Source: Mycolicibacterium peregrinum (GTDB lineage Bacteria > Actinomycetota > Actinomycetes > Mycobacteriales > Mycobacteriaceae). Taken from it: a DNA stretch of 64,000 bases. The DNA is taken from NCBI RefSeq assembly GCF_002102345.1, contig NZ_LQPP01000052.1, forward strand, positions 57,380 to 121,379, read 5' to 3'. The notes beneath the pieces are model-generated. The model had not been told where the DNA came from. It searched no databases and was given only the letters and a program-made list of their open reading frames with translations. Shown piece after piece: positions 26,731-34,859 of this stretch; the first letter of the stretch is position 1, and every line of letters starts with the position of its first letter. A program made the translations under genes and the position numbers.

Positions 26731-27735
26731 GTGGATTTCACACCGAACCCGGAACAGCAGGCCGTCGCCGACGTGGTGACGTCCGTTCTGGAACGCGACA
26801 ACTCTTGGGATGCACTGGCTTCCGGTGGTGTCGCGGCGCTGGGAGTGCCGGAACGACTCGGCGGTGACGGTCTGGGTCTGCCCGAGCTGTCCACCGCCTT
26901 GACCGAGATCGGTCGCCACGGCACCACCGGCCCGGCGCTGGCCACGATCGGCCTGGGTCTGGTGCCGCTGCTCGACCTGGCCTCGGACGCCCAGCAGGAT
27001 CGGTATCTGGCCGAGGTTGCCGCGGGTGCTCTGCTTTCCGCCGCGCTGAACGAGCCGGGGCAGTCGCTGCCCGAGCGGCCCGCAGTGAACTATGCGGACG
27101 GCAAGCTCAACGGCACCAAAGTCGGTGTGCCCTATGCCGAGACGGCGAAGTGGCTGCTGGTCACCGCGGACAACGCGGTGGTGGTGGTCTCGCCCACGGC
27201 TGACGGTGTGACGGTCACCAAGACCCCGACCGCCAACGCGTCCGACGAATACGTGGTCACCTTTGCCGACGTCGCGATCGACGCCGGCGACGTGCTCGAC
27301 GGCGCGAGTGCTCACCGGGTCAACCAGCTGGCGCTTGCCGCCACCGGAGCGTTCGCTGCCGGGCTGGTGGCCGGCGCGCTGCGCCTGACCGCCGACTACG
27401 TGGCAACGCGTGAGCAGTTCGGCCGTCCGCTGTCGACATTCCAGACCGTGGCCGCACAGCTGTCCGAGGTCTACATCGCCTCGCGGACGATCTCTCTGTT
27501 GTCCACCTCGGTCCTGTGGCGGTTGTCCGAAGGCCTTGACGCTGACGAGGACCTGGCCATCCTGGGCTACTGGTTCACCTCGCAGGCCGCGCCGGCCATG
27601 CGGCTGTGCCATCACCTGCACGGCGGTATGGGTATGGACATCACCTACCCGATGGACCGCTACTACTCCTCGATCAAGGATCTGACCCGACTGTTGGGCG
27701 GGCAAGCGCATCGCCTCGATTTGGTGGGAGCGTAA
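26731..27735 (+). CDS. fadE28: Acyl-CoA dehydrogenase FadE28 (ChsE1)
   Basis: A 334-residue acyl-CoA dehydrogenase subunit, shorter than homotetrameric ACADs. FadE28 and FadE29 assemble as an alpha2beta2 heterotetramer that dehydrogenates the three-carbon side-chain thioester 3-oxo-4-pregnene-20-carboxyl-CoA. The C-terminal helical domain includes YVATREQFGRPLSTFQTVAAQ and CHHLHGGMGMDITYPMDRYY, typical of the flavin-contacting region. GTG start with AAGGAGG upstream. Its stop overlaps the fadE29 ATG (TAATG). Confidence 0.92.
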   Translation: MDFTPNPEQQAVADVVTSVLERDNSWDALASGGVAALGVPERLGGDGLGLPELSTALTEIGRHGTTGPALATIGLGLVPLLDLASDAQQDRYLAEVAAGALLSAALNEPGQSLPERPAVNYADGKLNGTKVGVPYAETAKWLLVTADNAVVVVSPTADGVTVTKTPTANASDEYVVTFADVAIDAGDVLDGASAHRVNQLALAATGAFAAGLVAGALRLTADYVATREQFGRPLSTFQTVAAQLSEVYIASRTISLLSTSVLWRLSEGLDADEDLAILGYWFTSQAAPAMRLCHHLHGGMGMDITYPMDRYYSSIKDLTRLLGGQAHRLDLVGA

Positions 27736-28898
27736 TGTTCATCGATCTGACCCCCGAGCAGCGTGCGCTGCAAGCCGAACTGCGGGAATACTTCTCGACT
27801 CTCATCACGCCCGAAGAGGCTGCGGCGATGGAGTCCGACCGGCACAACGAGGCCTACCGCGCGGTGATCAAGCGCATGGGCAGCGACGGCAAGCTCGGCG
27901 TCGGTTGGCCCAAGGAGTACGGCGGTCTGGGCTTCGGCCCGGTGGAGCAGCAGATCTTCATCAACGAGGCGAACCGGGCCGACATCCCGCTGCCGATGGT
28001 CACGCTGCAGACGGTGGGCCCCACCCTGCAGGCCCTCGGCACCGAGGAACAGAAGAAGAAGTTCCTGCCCGGAATCCTCGCCGGTGAAGTGCATTTCGCC
28101 ATCGGTTACTCAGAGCCCGATGCCGGCACCGATCTCGCGTCGCTGCGCACCACCGCGGTGCGCCATGGTGACGAGTACATCGTCAACGGCCAGAAGATGT
28201 GGACCACCGGCGCGCATGACGCCGACTACATCTGGCTGGCCTGCCGCACCGATCCGACCGCGGCCAAGCACAAGGGCATCTCGATCCTGATCGTCGACAC
28301 CAAGGATCCCGGCTACTCCTGGACCCCGATCATCCTTTCGGACGGGGCGCACCACACCAACGCCACGTACTACAACGATGTGCGCGTGCCCGCCGACATG
28401 CTCGTCGGCGAGGAGAACGGCGGCTGGAAGCTCATCACCACCCAGCTCAACCACGAGCGGGTCGGCCTCGGGCCCGCCGGCCGGATCGCCGGCATCTACG
28501 ACCAGGTGCACACCTGGGCATCGAAACCGGGTTCGGACGGCGTCACCCCGATCGAGCAGGACGCCGTGAAACGGCTTCTGGGACAGATCAAGTCGATCTG
28601 GCGGATCAACGAGCTACTCAACTGGCAGGTCGCTGCCTCGGGCGAGACCATCGCCGTGGCCGACGCCGCCGCCACCAAGGTGTTCTCCACCGAACGACTG
28701 CAGGAAGTCGGCCGGCTGGCGGAAGAGATCGTCGGTGGTTACGGCAATCCAGCCGATCCGGAAACGGCTGAACTGCTGGTCTGGCTCGACAAGATGACCA
28801 AGCGCAACCTGGTGATCACCTTCGGCGGTGGCGTCAACGAGGTCATGCGCGAGATGATCGCGGCGTCGGGCCTGCGGGTGCCGCGGGTGACCCGATGA
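27735..28898 (+). CDS. fadE29: Acyl-CoA dehydrogenase FadE29 (ChsE2)
   Basis: A 387-residue partner of FadE28. Typical ACAD blocks are LTPEQRALQAELREYF, GVGWPKEYGGLGFGP, the FAD-binding AIGYSEPDAGTDLASL, NGQKMWTTGAHDADY and the C-terminal RNLVITFGGGVNEVMREMI. ATG at 27735 overlaps the fadE28 stop; longer open frame upstream is internal to fadE28 and is not the start. Coupled expression of the two genes agrees with the obligate heteromer known for this pair. Its stop overlaps the chsH2 start (ATGA). Confidence 0.94.
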   Translation: MFIDLTPEQRALQAELREYFSTLITPEEAAAMESDRHNEAYRAVIKRMGSDGKLGVGWPKEYGGLGFGPVEQQIFINEANRADIPLPMVTLQTVGPTLQALGTEEQKKKFLPGILAGEVHFAIGYSEPDAGTDLASLRTTAVRHGDEYIVNGQKMWTTGAHDADYIWLACRTDPTAAKHKGISILIVDTKDPGYSWTPIILSDGAHHTNATYYNDVRVPADMLVGEENGGWKLITTQLNHERVGLGPAGRIAGIYDQVHTWASKPGSDGVTPIEQDAVKRLLGQIKSIWRINELLNWQVAASGETIAVADAAATKVFSTERLQEVGRLAEEIVGGYGNPADPETAELLVWLDKMTKRNLVITFGGGVNEVMREMIAASGLRVPRVTR

Positions 28899-29866
28899 GC
28901 GATCTGCAGGCCGGCATCGACCAGATCAAGGCGGCGGGCAAGAGCGAGCCACGGACCGGTCGGGATCCGGTGAATCAGCCGATGATTCACCACTGGGTCG
29001 ACGCCATCGGTGACAAGAACCCCATCTATGTTGACCACGAGGCCGCAAAGGCCGCTGGGCATCCGGGCATTGTCGCGCCGCCGGCGATGATCCAGGTGTG
29101 GACGATGGGCGGACTCGGGCAAGGCCGCTCGGATGACGATCCGCTGTCGAAGATGATGAAGCTCTTCGACGACGCCGGTTTCGTCGGTGTGGTCGCCACC
29201 AACTGCGAGCAGACCTATCACCGGTACCTGCAACCGGGTGAAGAGGTCACCATCTACGCCGAAATCACCGACGTGGTGGGTCCCAAGCAGACCGCGCTGG
29301 GTGAGAGCTACTTCATCAACCAGCTCATCACGTGGGCCACCGGTGACGATGAGACCGTCGCCGAAATGAACTGGCGCATCATGAAGTTCAAGCCGGCCGA
29401 CAAGAGCGATCAGGATCCGGCCGCCGAGGTTCCGGCAGATCTCGATCCGGACAAGCTGATGCGTCCGTCGTCCTCGCGCGATACGCAGTTCTTCTGGGAC
29501 GGCGTGAACGCCCACGAACTGCGTATCCAGAAGCGTCCGGACGGTTCGCTCCAGCACCCGCCGGTGCCCGCGGTGTGGAAGAACTACCAGGACCCGGTCA
29601 CACCGGAGGACTATCTCGTCGCGTCCGGCAACGGCACGGTGTTCAGCTACGTCGTGCACCACGCACCGAAGGTGCCCGGCCGCACCCTGCCGTTCGTCAT
29701 CGCGCTGGTGGAACTCGAAGAAGGCGTGCGCATGCTCGGTGAGTTGCGCAATGTGGACACCGACAAGGTGGAGATCGGAATGCCTGTGCGCGCAACCTTT
29801 ATCGACTTCCCGGACAGCGATGTCAGCCCGGCATGGACGCTCTACGCATGGGAGCCGGCCAAGTGA
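28895..29866 (+). CDS. chsH2: ChsH2, MaoC-DUF35 subunit of side-chain enoyl-CoA hydratase
   Basis: A 323-residue two-domain protein: an N-terminal MaoC-like hot-dog domain (~1-170) with IGDKNPIYVDHEAAKAAGHPG and a C-terminal DUF35/OB domain (~190-320) with FFWDGVNAHELRIQKRPDG. The zinc-ribbon cysteines of many DUF35 proteins are missing. ChsH1-ChsH2 hydrates the enoyl-CoA made by FadE28-FadE29, and the DUF35 part docks the aldolase Ltp2. The start overlaps fadE29 by four bases, and the end overlaps chsH1 (GTGA). Confidence 0.93.
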   Translation: MSDLQAGIDQIKAAGKSEPRTGRDPVNQPMIHHWVDAIGDKNPIYVDHEAAKAAGHPGIVAPPAMIQVWTMGGLGQGRSDDDPLSKMMKLFDDAGFVGVVATNCEQTYHRYLQPGEEVTIYAEITDVVGPKQTALGESYFINQLITWATGDDETVAEMNWRIMKFKPADKSDQDPAAEVPADLDPDKLMRPSSSRDTQFFWDGVNAHELRIQKRPDGSLQHPPVPAVWKNYQDPVTPEDYLVASGNGTVFSYVVHHAPKVPGRTLPFVIALVELEEGVRMLGELRNVDTDKVEIGMPVRATFIDFPDSDVSPAWTLYAWEPAK

Positions 29867-30264
29867 GCGCCCCCGTCGCAGCGGTCGGTCAGAAGCTGCC
29901 CGAACTCGCTTTCTACGGTGACCCGACCTTCATCGTGTCCACGGCGATCGCGACGCGCGATTACCAGGACGTGCACCACGACCGGGACAAGGCGCAGGCC
30001 AAGGGTTCCAAGGACATCTTCGTCAACATCCTGACCGACACCGGCCTGGTGCAGCGTTATCTCACCGACTGGGCCGGGCCATCGTCCCGGATCCGCTCGA
30101 TCGGGCTGCGTCTCGGCGTGCCGTGGTACGCGTATGACACCGTCACCTTCCGCGGCGAGGTCACCGCGATCGAGGACGATGTCGTGACGGTCAAGGTGAC
30201 CGGTTCCAACAGCCTCGGTGATCACGTCATCGCCACTGCCACACTGACTTTGGGGGACAACTGA
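29863..30264 (+). CDS. chsH1: ChsH1, MaoC-like subunit of side-chain enoyl-CoA hydratase
   Basis: A 133-residue single hot-dog domain. The hydratase dyad lies in IATRDYQDVHHDRDKAQAKG, an R-type MaoC motif with D and H that supplies catalysis to the ChsH1-ChsH2 heterotetramer. GTG at 29863 is chosen because it overlaps the chsH2 stop in the GTGA manner and gives the length of Rv3541c; an in-frame ATG at 29833 would lie inside chsH2. It is followed by ltp2 with a TGATG overlap. Confidence 0.92.
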   Translation: MSAPVAAVGQKLPELAFYGDPTFIVSTAIATRDYQDVHHDRDKAQAKGSKDIFVNILTDTGLVQRYLTDWAGPSSRIRSIGLRLGVPWYAYDTVTFRGEVTAIEDDVVTVKVTGSNSLGDHVIATATLTLGDN

Positions 30265-31421
30265 TGCTCTCCGGCAAGGCAGCCATCGCCGGTATCGGCG
30301 CCACTGACTTCTCCAAGAACTCCGGCCGCAGTGAGTTGCGCCTGGCCGCCGAGGCAGTGCTCGACGCGCTTGACGACGCTGGGCTGAAGCCCTCCGATGT
30401 CGACGGTCTGGTGACCTTCACGATGGACTCCAACCTGGAGACCGCCGTGGCCCGGTCCACTGGGATCGGGGACCTGAAGTTCTTCAGCCAGATCGGCTAC
30501 GGCGGCGGCGCCGCGGCCGCGACCGTTCAGCAGGCGGCTCTGGCCGTCGCGACCGGTGTCGCGGAAGTCGTTGTGGCCTACCGGGCCTTCAACGAGCGCT
30601 CGGAGTTCCGGTTCGGCCAGGTGATGACCGGTCTGACCGTCAACGCCGACTCGCGTGGCGTGGAGTACAGCTGGTCCTACCCGCACGGCCTGAGCACACC
30701 GGCCGCGTCGGTCGCGATGATCGCCCAGCGATACATGCATGAATACGGCGCCACGAGTGCGGATTTCGGCGCGGTGTCGGTGGCGGACCGCAAGCATGCC
30801 GCGACCAACCCAAAGGCGTTCTTCTACGGCAAGCCGATCACCATCGAGGATCACCAGAACTCGCGGTGGATCGCCGAGCCACTGCGGCTGCTGGACTGCT
30901 GCCAGGAAAGCGACGGCGGCGTGGCCATCGTCGTCACCACGCCCGAGCGGGCCAAGGATCTCAAGCACCGGCCGGCGATCATCGAGGCCGCCGCTCAGGG
31001 CGCGGGCACCGACCAGTTCACCATGTACTCGTACTACCGCGACGAGCTCGGTCTGCCCGAGATGGGTCTGGTGGGCCGTCAGCTGTGGGAGCAGAGCGGC
31101 CTGTCGCCCGACGACATCCAGACTGCGATCCTCTACGACCACTTCACCCCGTACACGCTGATTCAGCTCGAGGAGCTCGGCTTCTGCGGCAAGGGTGAGG
31201 CCAAGGACTTCATTGCCGGCGGCGCCATCGAACTCGGCGGCCGGCTGCCGATCAACACCCATGGTGGTCAACTCGGTGAGGCCTACATCCACGGCATGAA
31301 CGGCATCGCCGAGGGCGTGCGGCAATTGCGGGGTACCTCGGTCAACCAGGTCGACGGCGTCGAGCATGTGCTGGTCACCGCGGGCACCGGCGTGCCGACC
31401 TCCGGATTGATCCTCGGATAA
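30264..31421 (+). CDS. ltp2: Ltp2, thiolase-fold retro-aldolase
   Basis: A 385-residue SCP-x/thiolase-fold protein starting MLSGKAAIAGIGATDFSK. Ltp2 (Rv3540c) cleaves the 17-hydroxy side-chain thioester in complex with ChsH2, releasing propionyl-CoA and the 17-ketosteroid. The nucleophilic thiolase cysteine is absent from the usual place (QIGYGGGAAAATVQQAALAV), consistent with aldolase chemistry rather than thiolysis. Candidate catalytic tyrosine segments include TMYSYYRDELGLPEM and AILYDHFTPYTL; histidine in NTHGGQLGEAYIHGMNG. It is the last gene of the igr operon. Confidence 0.93.
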   Translation: MLSGKAAIAGIGATDFSKNSGRSELRLAAEAVLDALDDAGLKPSDVDGLVTFTMDSNLETAVARSTGIGDLKFFSQIGYGGGAAAATVQQAALAVATGVAEVVVAYRAFNERSEFRFGQVMTGLTVNADSRGVEYSWSYPHGLSTPAASVAMIAQRYMHEYGATSADFGAVSVADRKHAATNPKAFFYGKPITIEDHQNSRWIAEPLRLLDCCQESDGGVAIVVTTPERAKDLKHRPAIIEAAAQGAGTDQFTMYSYYRDELGLPEMGLVGRQLWEQSGLSPDDIQTAILYDHFTPYTLIQLEELGFCGKGEAKDFIAGGAIELGGRLPINTHGGQLGEAYIHGMNGIAEGVRQLRGTSVNQVDGVEHVLVTAGTGVPTSGLILG

Positions 31422-31496
31422 AGGTGCATCGCCACCCCCTACGGGCACGGTAATGTTTGCTCCGGTTATGCATCACGCGTAGAAGGGGGCCGCGGT

Positions 31497-32606
31497 ATGG
31501 CGGTGGAGCGCGACAGTAGCCCGTACGGGTCGCAGACGCTGCAGGGGCCTGGCTGGCCGAATGTCGACGAGGAACAGCTGACCGCCGCGGCGGCGTCCTA
31601 TCAGAAGATCGCCGCCAAGATCAGTGGCACCGTCGTCCCGCAACAGACCAGCCAGCTGTCGAAGCTTCAGGGTGGCTGGGAAGGCACCGCATCGCTGGCT
31701 GCCTCGGGTGAGGCGACCTCGATGATCGGCGGTCACGAGACCAACGGTCTACAGGCACAGGCCATCTCCACGGCGTTGATGAAAATGGCAGCGACCGTGG
31801 CGGAGACCAAGACGATCGTGAACGCGGCCGCGCAGGAAGTGCAGGCCGAGGTCGAGGCGATCCAGAAGCTGGGGATGCTTGCCGGTCCCGACCCGCAGGC
31901 ACTGATCGAGAGCCGCATCAAGGCGGGTCTGGCACAGAACACCGCGACGGTCTCGGCCGCCTCCGTTGAGATGGCGGACAGCCTCAGCACGATTGCCAAC
32001 CTGCCGCAGGTCGGCACCCCGCCGACGGCGCAGGCGCAGGAGGCGGCCCAAAAGGGCGCCGATTCGATGATGCAGCTGATCAGCCAGCTGCCGCAGATGC
32101 TGGGCCAGATCCCGCAGATGGCCGGCCAGATTCCGCAGCAGCTTTCTCAACCGCTGCAGCAGATGGCGCAGCCGCTGCAGCAACTGGTCTCGCAGTTGGG
32201 TTCGGGCGGCAAGGGCACCGGTGGTGGGGTCAGCCCGTTCTCGTCGTTCTCGAACCATCCAGCGGCCGGCGGCTCCGGTCCCAGCAGTGGTGCGGGCATG
32301 GTCAAGGCCGCGGGTCTGCCCGGGGGCTCGGGTGGCGGCAGCCCCCAGACGCCGCTGCTGGCGAAGATGGTGGGCGGTGGCAGTACTTCGCCGGTCTCGG
32401 TCGACCCCGGTGCCAGCGCCGCTGTGGTGGGCGGTGTCGCCCCGGTGGCGGCGGCCAACTCGGCCGGCGGCATGGGCGGTGGCATGGGCATGATGGGCGG
32501 CGGTCAGCGTGGCGGAGGTGGCGGGGGCACCGCGACCGGGCTGGCGGTCCCGGCTCCTTTGGAACACGACACGGGGGATGGTGACGATGACTATGACGAT
32601 TGGTGA
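31497..32606 (+). CDS. WxG-motif protein, candidate type VII secretion substrate (PPE/EspB-like)
   Basis: A 369-residue protein of unassigned family. The N-terminal ~170 residues are helical with a WxG turn (GGWEG, Trp ~61) between two predicted long helices, the topology of WXG100/PPE-type ESX substrates. Next come Gln/Pro heptad-like repeats (QMLGQIPQMAGQIPQQ, ~195-240), a Gly/Ser/Pro-rich linker and an acidic end DGDDDYDDW. There is no signal peptide. It is 26 bases upstream of a partner gene with a YxxxD motif. In H37Rv the PE/PPE-family gene PPE63 occupies this exact position, which supports an ESX link. It lacks the PPE dipeptide at positions 7-9, so it is not a canonical PPE. Confidence 0.6.
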   Translation: MAVERDSSPYGSQTLQGPGWPNVDEEQLTAAAASYQKIAAKISGTVVPQQTSQLSKLQGGWEGTASLAASGEATSMIGGHETNGLQAQAISTALMKMAATVAETKTIVNAAAQEVQAEVEAIQKLGMLAGPDPQALIESRIKAGLAQNTATVSAASVEMADSLSTIANLPQVGTPPTAQAQEAAQKGADSMMQLISQLPQMLGQIPQMAGQIPQQLSQPLQQMAQPLQQLVSQLGSGGKGTGGGVSPFSSFSNHPAAGGSGPSSGAGMVKAAGLPGGSGGGSPQTPLLAKMVGGGSTSPVSVDPGASAAVVGGVAPVAAANSAGGMGGGMGMMGGGQRGGGGGGTATGLAVPAPLEHDTGDGDDDYDDW

Positions 32607-32632
32607 TCTGTCTCGACGAGAAGGGGGCAACC

Positions 32633-33427
32633 GTGGGTGAACTTGGCCCGGTGAAAATGAGCGGGACGCTCGGCTGGGACCCTGCGTCGTTGACCCTGCC
32701 CGAAATGCCGCCGATTCAAGGCGGCGAGGACGCGATGAGCGCGACCATCTCCGGCATCCTGCCGGCCCTGGCGGCCTCGCTGACCACCAATGTGACGGCA
32801 TTGTCGGCCAAAGAGAACATGTTCAACGCCAAGCTGTCGGATGCGCAGGGCGCCTACGAGAAGGCCGACGAGTCCGGTGGTCAGGGCGTCGGCCAGCTCA
32901 GCCAGATGATGGGGCAGCTGGGCCAGATGGGCCAGATGGCGAGTGCACCCTCGCAGGCCATGGGCCAGATGGGCGGCCAGTTCGGCCAGCTGATGGAGCC
33001 GATGATGAAGGCCATGGAAGGCGCCAAGGGCGGCGGGGAGAACGGCGGCGCACCGGGTGCCGGCCAGCCCGGCGGCCCGGGTGGCCCCGGCGGCCCGAAT
33101 CCCCAACAGCAGCAGGACGAACGCGAGGCCAAGCTCAACGAGCGGGACAAGCAGCAGGACGATCGCGAGACGGCGCAGAACGACCGCGATGTCGCACAGG
33201 ACCGACGCGAAGCCGGCCTGGATGCGCGGGAGACTCAGATGAGCGCCCCGTCCGGTGGGGCGGCATCGGCGGCTCCGCACTCGGCGCCTCCGGTCACGCA
33301 TTCGGCACCGCCTGCCGCGTCTGCTCCGCCTGCTGCCGCGCCGAGCCAGCCGGCTCCCGGCCCGGTCCCGGTGGCACCCGAGGCCCCGCGTCATTCCGGC
33401 GGGGATGATCTCTGGAAGCGGATGTAG
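32633..33427 (+). CDS. YxxxD-motif partner protein, candidate type VII secretion substrate
   Basis: A 264-residue protein of unassigned family starting at GTG 32633 (AAGGGGG five bases upstream). Residues ~35-78 form a short helical hairpin region ending in YEKADE, which fits the ESX export signal Y-x3-D/E. Then come Met/Gln/Gly repeats (QLSQMMGQLGQMGQM...), a Gly/Pro segment, a highly charged predicted coiled coil rich in ER/DR/QD (~160-205) and a Pro/Ala-rich end. Paired with the upstream WxG protein it resembles the two halves of an ESX-exported heterodimer, though the order is reversed relative to PE-PPE pairs. No homology to a named family is claimed. Confidence 0.55.
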   Translation: MGELGPVKMSGTLGWDPASLTLPEMPPIQGGEDAMSATISGILPALAASLTTNVTALSAKENMFNAKLSDAQGAYEKADESGGQGVGQLSQMMGQLGQMGQMASAPSQAMGQMGGQFGQLMEPMMKAMEGAKGGGENGGAPGAGQPGGPGGPGGPNPQQQQDEREAKLNERDKQQDDRETAQNDRDVAQDRREAGLDARETQMSAPSGGAASAAPHSAPPVTHSAPPAASAPPAAAPSQPAPGPVPVAPEAPRHSGGDDLWKRM

Positions 33428-33552
33428 TTCTGCGGTTGAGCGCGCTGGGTGCCTCGGCGCCTGTTCGTCGTCGCTTCGTCGTCGCTTCGTTGGCGCGCGC
33501 TCACTTGTCCGGCTCTCTCGCGCGCCAATTGTCACGCTCTCTCGCCGCGCTA

Positions 33553-33604
33553 ATTGTCACGCTGGAGTGGCTCTCGACATCGACAGTCGCTCCAGCGTGA
33601 CAAT
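33553..33604. repeat. Palindrome family copy 1
   Basis: A 52-bp imperfect dyad, from ATTGTCACGCTGGAGTGGCT to its near-complement ending CTCCAGCGTGACAAT. It follows a direct repeat of AATTGTCACGCT at ~33528. It is one of about five related elements within 1.3 kb. Confidence 0.8.
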
Positions 33605-33636
33605 GGACTAGATCGGTTCTGCCGCGACGCCCGCTT

Positions 33637-33684
33637 TGTCACGCCAGAGTGGCGCCCGACGACGACGTCTGCGCTAGCGTGACA
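33637..33684. repeat. Palindrome family copy 2, overlapping the AbiEi/DUF559 stop codon
   Basis: A diverged dyad starting TGTCACGCCAGAGTGGCG and ending GCGCTAGCGTGACA. The TAG stop of the adjacent reverse-strand gene (33674-33676) is contributed by the repeat itself. Confidence 0.65.
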
Positions 33685-34519
33685 TTCGTTGTGCCCGAGC
33701 GGCGATGACCCGGCGCAGGATATTTTCTTCACGCTCGCCCGCGGAGATGCGGACGTTGATCCACCCTTGGCGTTGTATCCGCTCGGCCCTTCTGAGATCC
33801 CAGCCGTACCGCCAGCTGCTGGCTCGGTGTTCCTCACCGTCGTACTCGGCCGCGACTTTGATGTCCTCCCAACCCATGTCGAGATACGCGAATGGGTCGC
33901 CGGGGCCGTCGAACACCGGAATCTGGGTTTGCGGTCGAGGCAAGCCCCCGTCGATGAGGATCAGCCGCAGCCAAGTTTCCTTGCGCGACTGGGCGCCGCC
34001 ATCCATGAGCTCCAATGCGGTACGGGCGCGCTGAATGCCCCGCCGCCGCGGGTATCGCTGCGTCAACAGGTCGACGTCGGCGGCTTTGAGATCGGTCGCG
34101 TGGGCAAGCGCATCGAGGGTCGCTACCGCGTCGTCCCGCGGATACCAGCAGCCGATGTCGAGCGCGGTGCGCGCCAATGAGGTGACCGGGACGCCGTCGA
34201 ACCGCACTATCTCGTCCTCTTCGATCGATTCGGTTCGAATCCGCAGTCCCGCAAGCGGATTGCGGTTGGAGTGAATCAGTTCAAGCGGCGACTTCGGATC
34301 GACCCATTTCGCGCCGTGCACGGCTGCTGCCGAGATTCCGGCCACGATGCCGCGCTGCCGGGACCAGAGCCAAGCGGCCTGCGCCCGAATGAGTGGTGTC
34401 AGTTCGGTGCCTGGGCTCACGTAGACATCCCGGAACACCCTGGTGTAGCGGGTGCGTAGTGCACTCTTGCGCAGTTCGCCGTTGGCGACGGCCTTACTGC
34501 CGACGAATGGTTCCCCCAT
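33674..34519 (-). CDS. AbiEi-like N-domain fused to DUF559 (Vsr-like) endonuclease-type domain
   Basis: A 281-residue protein. The N-terminal half (~1-110) resembles the AbiEi/type IV antitoxin-like proteins: an RVFRDVYVSPG segment, then GIVAGISAAAVHGAKW and VRFDGVPVTSLARTALDIG. The C-terminal half (~190-281) resembles DUF559/Vsr-fold nucleases, with the core VAAEYDGEEHRAS and RRAERIQRQGWINVRIS. Such proteins are frequent and often multicopy in mycobacteria; their function is not established. There is no obvious partner toxin. The gene is alone and flanked on both sides by related palindromes, with two DnaA-box sequences just upstream of its start, and is the clearest accessory gene in the sterol locus. 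Confidence 0.75.
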   Translation of the reverse strand: MGEPFVGSKAVANGELRKSALRTRYTRVFRDVYVSPGTELTPLIRAQAAWLWSRQRGIVAGISAAAVHGAKWVDPKSPLELIHSNRNPLAGLRIRTESIEEDEIVRFDGVPVTSLARTALDIGCWYPRDDAVATLDALAHATDLKAADVDLLTQRYPRRRGIQRARTALELMDGGAQSRKETWLRLILIDGGLPRPQTQIPVFDGPGDPFAYLDMGWEDIKVAAEYDGEEHRASSWRYGWDLRRAERIQRQGWINVRISAGEREENILRRVIAARAQRMSR

Positions 34520-34561
34520 GGCGAGAAAGTGTGCAGCACAATGGCATATCCGTCACGTCAG

Positions 34562-34598
34562 TTATCCACAAGCGCTGGAGTGACACTCGTTGTCCACA
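34562..34598 (+). other. Two DnaA-box sequences upstream of the AbiEi/DUF559 gene
   Basis: TTATCCACA (34562-34570) is the classical DnaA box, and TTGTCCACA (34590-34598) is the mycobacterial consensus. Both are on the same strand, 28 bp apart start to start, within 80 bp of the gene's start codon and next to degenerate palindrome sequence (CGCTGGAGTGACA). They could be fortuitous. Confidence 0.5.
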
Positions 34599-34683
34599 GC
34601 CGCTCTGGGGTGACAGATGACGGTGCCGCGCAGCTGTGGTAGTGGGCTAGGCATATCGAAGCCGGCCCTGCGACGTTTCGCAT

Positions 34684-34731
34684 TGTCACGCCAGAGTGGC
34701 TGTCAGTGCCCACAGCCACGCCAGCGTGACA
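34684..34731. repeat. Palindrome family copy 4
   Basis: A 48-bp imperfect dyad from TGTCACGCCAGAGTGGCTGT to ACAGCCACGCCAGCGTGACA with a short centre. Arms differ at about three positions. A more degenerate copy (copy 3) covers ~34571-34614. Confidence 0.8.
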
Positions 34732-34770
34732 AAGGGGTAGGCGGCCGACGGCACTAGTGGCCCAATGCAA

Positions 34771-34813
34771 CGCTGGAGTGGCCGTCGAGTGCGACAGCCA
34801 CTCCAGCGTGACA
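34771..34813. repeat. Palindrome family copy 5
   Basis: CGCTGGAGTGGCCGTC and GACAGCCACTCCAGCG are near-perfect arms around a short centre, followed by TGACA as in the other copies. It lies ~50 bases from the stop of the Rv3538-like gene on the reverse strand and could also serve as that operon's terminator. Confidence 0.8.
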
Positions 34814-34859
34814 AAGCGGGGGCAAAGCAGGGAAAGCGAGGGAGAGAAACGCGAGAAAG

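Noticed and set aside
31497..32606. Canonical PPE protein
   Set aside because: The N-terminus lacks the PPE motif, although WxG and location are compatible with an ESX substrate.
33430..33840. CRISPR array suspected from repeated sequence
   Set aside because: Repeats are palindromic, diverged and irregularly spaced with no constant spacer length and no cas genes.
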